The notes below the pieces were generated by a model. The model was not told where the DNA came from, made no database searches, and saw nothing but the letters and a program-made list of their open reading frames with translations. DNA of 64,000 nucleotides from Paenibacillus endoradicis. Lineage in GTDB: Bacteria; Bacillota; Bacilli; Paenibacillales; Paenibacillaceae. The stretch spans positions 1 to 64,000 of the forward strand of contig NZ_JANQBB010000003.1 of NCBI RefSeq assembly GCF_024721975.1. The letters run 5' to 3'. Numbering within the stretch: position 1 is the first letter of the stretch; each line of letters begins with the position of its first letter. This document shows positions 8,184 through 17,800 of the stretch, in pieces. The translations under genes were made by a program, and so were the position numbers.

Positions 8184-8228
8184 TTTTCAATGTAAACTAT
8201 GAATGATACAATTAAGTAAGCGTTTACA
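8184..8228 (+). promoter_or_regulatory. Candidate promoter with CcpA cre-like site upstream of the ABC operon
   Basis: TTTTCA (8184-8189), 17 bp and TACAAT (8207-8212) are followed at 8215-8228 by AGTAAGCGTTTACA. That fits the cre consensus TGWAANCGNTNWCA at all fixed positions but the first. A cre beside the start site would give glucose repression of the transporter operon. The start codon is about 300 nt further downstream. Confidence 0.5.
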
Positions 8229-8436
8229 ATGGTTTGAGAGGAGTACTTATAATCCATTATACTTGGGCTTGGTGCTAAACGATTAACTTGAGAGCTTGAA
8301 TGCCCTATAAGGGAGGGGTCAAACTGAATTATTTTAACAAAATTCTTTGTGACTGGTTGAAATAGTTAAAAAAAAGGTTGTAATATTCTGTATCGTTTAA
8401 AAATTTCTTGTGGCACAATATTGTTGAGATTAATTC

Positions 8437-8446
8437 TAAACGTTTA
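8437..8446. promoter_or_regulatory. LacI-type operator before the ABC transporter operon
   Basis: A perfect TAAACGTTTA palindrome lies 78 bp upstream of the binding-protein start codon, in the leader or a second promoter region. It ties the operon to the same regulator as the upstream genes. Confidence 0.6.
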
Positions 8447-8523
8447 ACTTAAATGAATTGAGTGATTAAGTTAAATGGTTAGACATATCAATTAAAGCTA
8501 ATTTTGAAGGGAGTTCGGGGGCA

Positions 8524-9939
8524 ATGAAAAAAGGAAAGAAACTTTGGGTAGGTCTTATCTTGGCAGCATTGGCAATGAGTGCTATTGGATGTGGAAATAA
8601 CGGGGGCAACACAGTATCACCGGGATCAGATACAACTAATACACTGGCAACCAAAACACCCGCAACGTCTTCTCCTAAGACTGAGAAGGTCAAGATTATC
8701 TACTCGATGTGGGGAAGTGCGGAAGAAGGGAATGCAACCCAGGGGGTGGCGGACCAGTTTAATGCTTCCCAGGATAAAATTGAAGTAGAAGTGCAAGCGA
8801 TTCCTTGGGAAAATTACATGACAAAGTTGAATACGCTTGCAACGGCAGGTCAATTGCCAGACACAGGGATGCTACAGGAAGGTGGCGTCATTCAATGGTC
8901 CTCTGAAGGTATGCTGAATGATGTAAGCGCTATGTATGAAGGAAGCGACAGCAAACCGCTAGATAGCCTGGCATACAAATACCAAGGCAATACTGTAGCA
9001 TATGCTGCTGCCAATGAAATTCTTCTGCTTTATTATAACAAAGACATGTTCGATAAAGCGAACGTGCCATATCCTCCATCTTCGCTAGATCAAGCATGGA
9101 CATGGGAAGAATTAGTAGCTACGGCGAAGAAGCTGACAATTGACAAAAACGGTAAACATCCTGGAGAGGATGGCTTTAATTCACAGAGCATTGTTCAGTA
9201 TGGAATTTCCATCGAAAATCTTCCATGGCAGTTGGAAACATGGGCGCTCAGCAATGGCGGAGGTTTCTATTCCAATGACGGCACAGAAGTTAGGGTTGGG
9301 GAAGACGCCAGCATTGAAGGGATTCAGAAAGTGGCAGATCTATACTTGAAGGATCATGTTGCTCCGTTGTCAGTCGGACAGACCGATGACGGCATTCAGC
9401 GCACAATTATTGCAGGTACTGTAGCAATGGCAACTAATGGTCAATGGAACGTAGGAACTAGCTTGAATACGGCCAAAGACGAAGGCTTGAACTATGGTGT
9501 AGCCGTTTTACCTTACATGAAGAATAAGGTCACCCTCAACACAGGCGGCGCCAATGTCGTATTCTCCCAGACAAAGCATCCGGAAGAAGCGATGGAATGG
9601 CTAAAATGGTACAATTCCGAAGAAAACAACTGGGCACTTATTTCATCAGGCATTTGGATGCCAACTCTGGATAAGTGGTATAAGGATGAAACGCTTACCC
9701 GCAAATGGGTTGAAAATCCAAACTTCCCTGCGTATGACGAATACAAATCAGCAGTAGTCGACTATGCACAATCTTCTGCCGCGCGACCTGCTTCGTGGTT
9801 CTATACGAACTATACAACGGACTTTAACACTTTGCTAGGGTCGATTTTGGGAGATGTCTGGACTGGAAAAACTACCGCTCAAGAAGCTATCTCCAAAAAT
9901 CTTGATGCTTTGAAAACAGCTCATGCAGGCAACCAATAA
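8524..9939 (+). CDS. Sugar ABC transporter substrate-binding lipoprotein (CUT1 family)
   Basis: The 471-aa product has a lipoprotein signal peptide (lipobox SAIGC, Cys23), a Ser/Thr-rich linker, then a family 1 extracellular solute-binding fold (VKIIYSMWGSAEEGNA, FNASQDKIEVEVQAIPWENY, MATNGQWNVG). It should sit on the outer face of the membrane and deliver oligosaccharides to the permeases encoded next. The ligand is unknown; regulator and surface-enzyme context suggest a fragment released by the 2516-aa protein. G/C-ending codons look commoner here than in the genes from 19.8 kb onward, which may reflect a separate origin. Confidence 0.9.
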   Translation: MKKGKKLWVGLILAALAMSAIGCGNNGGNTVSPGSDTTNTLATKTPATSSPKTEKVKIIYSMWGSAEEGNATQGVADQFNASQDKIEVEVQAIPWENYMTKLNTLATAGQLPDTGMLQEGGVIQWSSEGMLNDVSAMYEGSDSKPLDSLAYKYQGNTVAYAAANEILLLYYNKDMFDKANVPYPPSSLDQAWTWEELVATAKKLTIDKNGKHPGEDGFNSQSIVQYGISIENLPWQLETWALSNGGGFYSNDGTEVRVGEDASIEGIQKVADLYLKDHVAPLSVGQTDDGIQRTIIAGTVAMATNGQWNVGTSLNTAKDEGLNYGVAVLPYMKNKVTLNTGGANVVFSQTKHPEEAMEWLKWYNSEENNWALISSGIWMPTLDKWYKDETLTRKWVENPNFPAYDEYKSAVVDYAQSSAARPASWFYTNYTTDFNTLLGSILGDVWTGKTTAQEAISKNLDALKTAHAGNQ

Positions 9940-9947
9940 ACGATAGG

Positions 9948-9988
9948 AAGGATGGCCGCTATTGCTATACAAGTGGCGGTCATCCTTT
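9948..9988 (+). terminator. Attenuator-like hairpin between binding protein and permease genes
   Basis: AAGGATGGCCGCT (9948-9960) pairs with the GTGGCGGTCATCCTT strand ending at 9987, using two G-T pairs, with a short T tract. Such hairpins keep binding protein in excess over permeases. Confidence 0.6.
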
Positions 9989-10011
9989 ATACATAAGGTG
10001 GGGAGCTAGAT

Positions 10012-10935
10012 ATGGAAACCATTAATAAACTACAGAAGCGCCGTTCCCGTATTTATTCAAGCGAGGCACGCGTTGCTTATATATGTTTGATTCCTGCTTT
10101 TTTTGGATTAATCTTTCTGACGTATTTACCTCTTTTCGGGGTGCTAGGAATCAGTTTGACGAATTGGACTGGGTTGAAAAACCCCGAGTTCATCGGGTTC
10201 GAGAATTATATCAAAATATTTACCGCTGATCCTTATATTAAGGACTCTATTATCGCAACGATCTATTTTGCGGCTTTATCCGTAATTGGAAGTATGATCT
10301 ATTCACTGTTTATTGCGATGTTGCTGAACCGTAAAATTCCAGCGAGAAGTTTTTTCAGAGCTGTTTTTTATGTACCGTATGTTTTGCCAGCTGTATCGAT
10401 CTATGTAGGATGGTCTTGGCTTTACGAGGGGAATTTCGGCTTTTTCAACTATCTTCTCTCCGAAGTCGGATTGAATAAAATACTCTTTATCGCTGATTCC
10501 AGCTATGTCGTCCCTTCTCTCTCCTTGATTTCGGTTTGGCTCGCGGGGAACTTGATCGTAATCTTTTTGGCTGGACTCCAGAACGTCCCAAGCGTATATC
10601 ATGAAGCTGCCGAAATGGATGGCGCAAACGGTTGGGAACGCTTTCGACATATCACTTTGCCGTGCATGACGCCGATTATTTTCTACAACTTGTTGATGAG
10701 CTTGATCGCCAATCTTCAAGTAGTTACGCCGGCACTTGCTTTAACCAATGGTGGCCCAGGAAATTCTTCCCGCTTTTTAACTTATTTGATGTATGATCAA
10801 GCATTTGTAAATTACAGGTTAGGCTATGCTTGTGCCACTACCTTGATTATTTTTGCTATTCTTGCTGTCTTTACTGTTGTGCTATTTAAGACGTCCAATC
10901 GGTGGATTTACAATGAAGGAGGAGACGACAAATGA
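10012..10935 (+). CDS. Sugar ABC transporter permease (MalF-like, CUT1)
   Basis: The 307-aa protein has six predicted membrane segments and the EAA loop of binding-protein-dependent permeases (HEAAEMDGANGWERF), which docks the ATPase. AAGGTGGGGAG precedes the ATG. Its TGA overlaps the next ATG, so the two permeases are translationally coupled and presumably form a heterodimer. No ATPase gene is present; CUT1 systems of Bacillota often share MsmX. Confidence 0.9.
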   Translation: METINKLQKRRSRIYSSEARVAYICLIPAFFGLIFLTYLPLFGVLGISLTNWTGLKNPEFIGFENYIKIFTADPYIKDSIIATIYFAALSVIGSMIYSLFIAMLLNRKIPARSFFRAVFYVPYVLPAVSIYVGWSWLYEGNFGFFNYLLSEVGLNKILFIADSSYVVPSLSLISVWLAGNLIVIFLAGLQNVPSVYHEAAEMDGANGWERFRHITLPCMTPIIFYNLLMSLIANLQVVTPALALTNGGPGNSSRFLTYLMYDQAFVNYRLGYACATTLIIFAILAVFTVVLFKTSNRWIYNEGGDDK

Positions 10936-11801
10936 GTGTTGTGGTGTATGGCAGACTAAAAAGCAAGAAACGCAGAGACAGAACGATGAACATATTAACT
11001 TTCGCCGTCGTCGTTATTTTCGCCATTCTAGCAATCTTCCCGATTTGGTGGATTTTTCGCACGTCTCTCATGACGAATGCTGAAATCTACAAATATCCGC
11101 CAGCTCTATTACCGGGCAATTGGTTGTTTTCCAATTATGAGAAAACGCTAGAAATATTTAAATTCTGGAAGTACTTGTGGAACACGATGATGATAATTAT
11201 TCCTTCTTGTTTGGCCGGAGCATTTACGGCTACTTTGTGTGGATATGCCTTTGCAAGGTTGCGATTTCGAGGTAAAAATTTGATTTGGGCACTTTGCGTC
11301 GGATCAATGCTCCTACCGGCCATGGTTACGCTCATTCCGCTCTATATCGGTTGGACGCGGGGTCTGGGATTCAATGATAGCTATTGGCCATTGATTCTGC
11401 CTTATTTTTGCGGCGGCGGCGCTTTTAATATCTTTTTGATTCGACAGTTTATTATGTCTATTCCACGAGAACTTGATCAAGCGGCAACGATTGACGGTGC
11501 TGGATACTTCCGGATTTTGTTCAGTATCATTATGCCAGCAATCCGACCGGCTATGATCGTTGTCGTATTGTTTATCTTCATCGGGTTATGGAACGATCTG
11601 CTTCAGCAGATGATTTACATTAATTCGAGTGAAAAATATACGATAGCACTTGGACTAACCAACTTTAGAGGCCAATTAAAAAGTGATTGGTCGATGACGA
11701 TGGCCGCAACGTGCTTATCCTTTACTCCAGGCGTCATCTTCTACCTAATTGGTCAAAGGTATTTTGTAGAGGGAATTACTCTAACCGGATTAAAAAATTA
11801 G
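10932..11801 (+). CDS. Sugar ABC transporter permease (MalG-like, CUT1)
   Basis: The 289-aa polytopic protein is the second permease subunit. Its EAA-type loop reads LDQAATIDGAGYFR, and it ends in a typical C-terminal YFVEGITLTGLKN. It overlaps the upstream gene by 4 bp (ATGA). No terminator was seen before the large surface-protein gene 39 bp later, so that gene is probably co-transcribed. Confidence 0.9.
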   Translation: MSVVVYGRLKSKKRRDRTMNILTFAVVVIFAILAIFPIWWIFRTSLMTNAEIYKYPPALLPGNWLFSNYEKTLEIFKFWKYLWNTMMIIIPSCLAGAFTATLCGYAFARLRFRGKNLIWALCVGSMLLPAMVTLIPLYIGWTRGLGFNDSYWPLILPYFCGGGAFNIFLIRQFIMSIPRELDQAATIDGAGYFRILFSIIMPAIRPAMIVVVLFIFIGLWNDLLQQMIYINSSEKYTIALGLTNFRGQLKSDWSMTMAATCLSFTPGVIFYLIGQRYFVEGITLTGLKN

Positions 11802-11840
11802 TAAGGATGTAATTACAAAATTCGTAAAGTGGAGGTTGTA

Positions 11841-14800
11841 ATGAAAATGACTACAAGAAAATTGATGTCACTTACTATCGCATTGCTGTTGTTTTTTGAG
11901 ATGTTACCCTTCGGGATTAATGGGGTGTCTTCGGTAGCTGCAGCAGGGACTGGTATCTCCAATGATAGTCTTTCTGCCAAGATTGGTGATCTAGGGCAGA
12001 TCGAAGAGCTGTATATCGAAAAAAACGCTAAAAATAGAAACAACCAACCTATCAATTTTGTTTTGCCTAACAATACGTCGCCGCAAAACGACGTTCAGCA
12101 CCAATGGATGGGCGAAATGATTTTTTCTTATCGTACAGGTGACAGCAATGTATTCGCTGACGATAGAATTGGCTTTGTAGAGGTAGATACAAACAAAACG
12201 CTGGCAGCTGGTGGATCAACAAAGTATTCCAACATCAACGCTAATAATCAATATTTTAATAAAACGGCTTCATCAGACGGAAAGAAAGTGGAAGTCAACT
12301 TTATCGGACAGAACCTCGACTCCACAGCACAGCGAGTGATGAAAGGTTTTGACGTAAAGTCCGTATTTGATATGGATACCGATGACGGCTCTATGCTATG
12401 GGAAATTACAGTGAAAAACAAAAGTGAAAAGTATATAGAATTCGGTGATATCGGCTTGCCGATGCCTTGGAATAATAAATACTTAAATGTATCAGATACG
12501 TATGACAACCGTCTTACCGTGCATAACTTTGCCGGTGCCGACAGTGGGTATTCCTATGCGATCCGTACGAGTGGTGAAGGTAACTTCATGATGTTTACCC
12601 CAGTGCCGGAAAGTGGCGCACGCATTGAGTATGTTGATTATTGGCTCGGTGATACGGGTGAACTTCGTAATGGAAGTACGTTCTCTAACTGGGTTGGTGA
12701 CAGTGGCGGTTGGTTCCCGGGACTGAATGTTCTATATATCCACTCTAAAGATATACAGAAAACCGGCCGTGGATATTTCAGTGATGCCTCTAGCCTAGTT
12801 TTGGCGCCGGCTCAGGAAAAAACATATAAGTTTAAATTTTCAGCGGTACGTGCAGGCGACAACACGCCTGGGACTGATGCGACAGATCCAAATAACGCTT
12901 CGACTTCTATGGAAGATCGTGAGGCAAATCTTCGCTCCATCCTATACAAATCAGGCATGATTGACGCCATAGCGTTGCCCGGCTTCCAGACTGCGATCAA
13001 TATGCCTGTGAAGCTAGATCTGCACTACGACGATAGCATCATCGACGTACAGTCAATAGAGATTCAGTCTGTTCACGAGAATGACCCATTTGATGAGGTA
13101 CATATTCCAAATATCAAGTCTGGTCAGACCAGAGCTGCTATGGTGAATAATACCCGTGCAGGACGCGGACTTCCTGGTGGGAACCCTGACTATACAGAAT
13201 CTATACAGTTTGTAGAAACTAAAATAATAAATGGTGAACAGCATCATATGTATTCACTTCAGTTTGATAATATCGGTAATAACAGCGTTCGTGTGAATTA
13301 TAAGCTGGTCGGAAATGAATCGGTGGAAAAATTTACTCAGTTTGAATTCAATGTTCTGGCCGAGCTTGACGAAACAGTGAAAGCCCACTCCGAATTTATG
13401 GTTGAGAAAACGCAGGACAAGGACCCGAATAGCCCAACCTTCGGCATTTACCGTGACCATTATCTTACAACCGGTATTGACATGGTGACCAGCCATTGGG
13501 GAGATGATTGGAGTCACGATAATATTAACTTCATGGCTATGAAAAATTATCTTGATCCAGATGCTGATGAAATTCAATCAATTGAAAACTACCTGATTGA
13601 CTTCATGTGGAATAATTATATGAAAAATACGCAGAAAACTTTTACGGTTGCTAACTATCTTAAAGATTCAGGTGTTTACACAAATTCAGAAAAACCATAT
13701 GTACGGACGTTTTCTGAAGCGATGGAAGCGACTGGTTATTTCAACATGTATCGGGTCCAAAAAGCATATCCCAATCTGATAGAGTATCGCGAATCTCCGC
13801 AATACTATTTGGAAAAGGCCTATGGCATATACTATAACCGTGTCTCCGCTGGAGCAATCGGTTTCTACGGTGAACAGCAAATTCCAGATATGATTGAGGC
13901 ACTGAAAGAAGAGGGAATGCTGACTGAGTATGAGAACCTGAAAAAGAGATTTGCCAAAGACAAAGCAACGAGCGTGACAAACGCTAAATACCCTTATGGG
14001 TCAGAATTTGAATATGATAATACCGGGGAAGAAGGCGCCTATGCTGCAGCCAAGGCGATGCGCAGATACTACCCTGAGGACCCTAAGGCAAGCGCAGCCT
14101 TGAAAAGTATGGAAATGGATGACTTGAAAACTCGGGCTATGCGGGGTATTCAGCCTACCTGGTACTATTATTCCGTGCCGGTATTCCGCGCCGGCGAAGG
14201 CTGGTGGAACTTCCAATATACTGCCTCCTTGGCAGGATCTATTATGGATGACTGGCTCCGCTACGATGGCAGCGATAGGACTGCGAATCAGACCGCTATC
14301 GCACAGCAGCGCAACTATGCAGCGAAAATTTCAAACTTCAACGCTGTCAATATGGGGCAGATATCAGCACAGTCCATAGGAGGTATCTCTTGGAGATATA
14401 ATGCTCAGAAGGGAGGAACTGGTACTAAAAACGTCAACGATGGTGGTACGCGCGTTATGAACAACGGCTGGCAGGACTTTTCTGGCGAATCAGAGGAAGG
14501 GCTCTATGGCTCGCTATTACGTATTAGTTCTGATATTGTCACCGATCCGGTATTTGGCCTTTTCGGGTATGGAGCTTTGGTCACTGAGGAAAGTGGTATT
14601 TACCGTATCACACCAAAGGACGGTTTTGGTAAGCGTATCAACTTAATCGATGAAAAAATTTACCTAGTCTCGGAAAGTGACAAAATTGAAAGTGCGCAGA
14701 TTCAAAAAGATGGCAGCGCATATACCATACAACTCTCGAATCTTGCTAAAAGTGAGCACGCTTCAAGGATTACTATTGATGGAGCAGGAGTAGAGAATGG

Positions 14801-17800
14801 CTATTATTCAATCAAGCTCGATGATGAAGAAGCGGGACAGTTCTATGTGCAGAACAATAAAGGTGTTGCCATGTTCCAAATGAGCAGTGCATTAACTGCG
14901 GAATTGACCATTGAAAAGTTAGAGACGGGTGAAAACAAAGCCCCGCAAGTTACTGCAGAGGTGGCGACTGAAAACCCACAAGCGATGCTTCCATTTATAA
15001 TGGACGGAATTGTGACCGACGACGGTGCACCGAATGGCGCGTTGACCTACCAATGGGAAGTTGTCAGCACTCCGACAGGTGGCCAGTTGAGCTTTACAAA
15101 TCCTAAGGCAACAACTACAAAAGCTGTCGGTACAAAAGGAGGCTCATATACGGTCAAGCTCACCGCGAATGACGGGCAATTGAACGCTTCTAGCGAACTG
15201 ACCTTTGTGTTGGCCGCACCGCCGGAAAAACAGCCGCCAGTAATTGGCGATGTAACTGTAGTACAGGATGCTTCGAATAACAGTATTCTCATGTTATCCG
15301 GCGCGGCAACTCCGGATCCGATTTATAGCACGGTATTTGATCCACAATGGACGTATGCATGGACTGTCAAACAAAAACCGGATGGTGCTGGGGATATTGC
15401 TTTTGTCAATGGCGACAAAGAAAATGCAATCACCCGTGTTAGCAAGGCGGGCACCTATGTGTTTACCTTTACAGCGGCTGATGAAGACAAGTCGGCCAGC
15501 AAGGATGTAACGATTAACATTTTAGAAGACACCGATGGCTCATATCGTGCAATCAGTGTTGTGACACAAAAAGGCACAGCTCCAACACTTCCTAGTCAGG
15601 TAGATGTTCTGACTGATGATGGGTATGTGAAGAGTGGGATCGTATGGGATGCGGTTGATCCAGCCAAATATGCGATTGAAGGTGAATTCGTAATCGAGGG
15701 TAATATCGTCGACAGCGAATTTAAGGTACATGTCACAGTATATGTCGTGAAATCACAACCTTCAAACAACGCACTGACTGCAACACCTTCTGCCATTATA
15801 AATACAGTTAGTGACCTAGGTGGGGTAAAAGGCTTAAATGATGGATATGAGCCTATCAGATCGAGCGATACCAGCCACGGTGCCTGGCATAACTGGCAAG
15901 GGGACCAAGGCGGCCCTGCATGGATTATGTATACATGGAGTGAAGCCTTCCTTGCCTCCTCGATGGATGTATATGTCTTCAGAGACGGCGGCGGGAGTTT
16001 CCAACCCACGGATATGAAGCTCCAGCTACGTGATGAGAATGGAAAATGGTACACACCAAGAGCAGTAAATGGACTTGGAAATGCATTGAATAAATACAAC
16101 ACAACCACTTTTGAGCCTGCATACATCACAGGCGCTCGTATTGACATGAAACCTGTTACCGTTGGAGTCGGTATTCTGGAATGGAAGGTAAATGGATATA
16201 TAGGGGGGACAGGGACAGACAAGACGGAGCTGGCAAAAGTTTATAACTTTGCAAATTCATTGAAAGCTGCGAACTTTACTGGTCAAGGTCTTACACCGAT
16301 TGCTGATGCGAAGACGGCTGCATCCGCTATGATTGCAAACAAGGATGCTACCGAAGAGGAAGTTGTGCAGACGATTGAAAAGCTGCTGACAGATTTGCGT
16401 TTGCTCACTCCGCTCAATAATAATGTGGCGTTTACAGCAATTGCCACAGCTAGTTTCACTTCGACTTGGGAGAGTCTTCCTGCAATAAATGACGGGTTGA
16501 AAAATGCCGCAACCAACCCGCATTGGGGCACGTGGGGCAATTCAGGATCTACGGAATGGGTACAATATGATTGGCCTCAGGGCGCAACAATCAATAGCTC
16601 AAATTTGATGTTGTGGACTGATGGAGGCGGTATAGCAGCACCTACAAAGTTGGTGTATTCTTACATTCCTAAGGATAGCAGTACGAATACATGGGTAACG
16701 TTAGAAACCATTTCCACAGGCATCATAGCTTTACCTACGCCAGTAGGTTCCTCAAATATTTATGGGATTGACCCAGTTTTGGAAGTTAAAGCGCTACGTG
16801 TAACGATGACAAAGCAAAAAAATGATGGTGATGGTGTTGGCTTATGGGAATGGGAAGTATTCCAAGCAGTGCCTAAACAGGATCAGACGGCACCAACAAC
16901 ACCGATAGGGGTTATGCCGACAACAAGCAACGGAAATGATGGAAAGCTCATTGGTGTGACATCCGAAATGGAATATAGGAATGAAGGTACGGAACAATAT
17001 ACTGCAATTACGGGAGTAGAGGTTACAGGCCTCACCGCTGGTAATTATTTTGTCCGATATATGAAAACTGCTTCTCTGAATGCCAGCCCCGATAAGGAAG
17101 TTGTAATTCCAGAAGGACAGAAACAAGATCAAGCGGCACCAGATAAAAGCGAATGGATGATCTCAAACGCCAATTCGGATACCCATACCAAGGGGAAGAT
17201 AGAAGGCGTCAACGACACTATGGAATATCGAAAGCTGGGTGATGAGAATTATACGCCTGTCATCGGCACAGTCATTGACAATTTGGAACCTGGCAGCTAT
17301 CAAATCCGGTACGTAGCGACAGACGAGTTAAATGCAAGCCAGCCGATAATCGTGGAGATTAGTAATGAAGCTAAGGAAAACAGGGATGCGCCAAAAGCGG
17401 ATGATCTGGTCGTTACATCACCGACAATAGCAGGCGGAAGTGATGGGAAGATCGAACATGTGACAACCGAGATGGAATACCGTAAGGTGGATGGAGGCTC
17501 ATTCACCCCGGTCAGTGGAAGTAGCATCGAAAATCTTGAAGCAGGTAGTTATGAAATCCGTTATGCAGAGACAGACACCAACAATCCAAGCTCCACAATC
17601 ATTATTGTTGTGCCTGACGGAAGTAAGCAGATGCAGAATCCTCCGTCTAACATAGATGTCAAAGGTGTGAATGTAAGTGTGGGTGGCGCTATGGACGGAA
17701 AAATTACAGGCGTAGATTCCACGATGGAATATCAGGAACAGGGAGCCGATCCTGATAACTGGACGGCTATCACTGGCATAGAGGTTGCAGATCTTATCAT

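Noticed and set aside
8069..8257. 62-residue minus-strand frame between the AraC and ABC genes
   Set aside because: It is AT-rich, without ribosome site, and covers the promoter and cre-like region.
10303..10719. 138-residue minus-strand frame
   Set aside because: It is antisense to a clear ABC permease gene and has no protein-like features.
15596..16222. 208-residue minus-strand frame
   Set aside because: It lies opposite the carbohydrate-binding module of the surface protein, whose domain assignment is clear.
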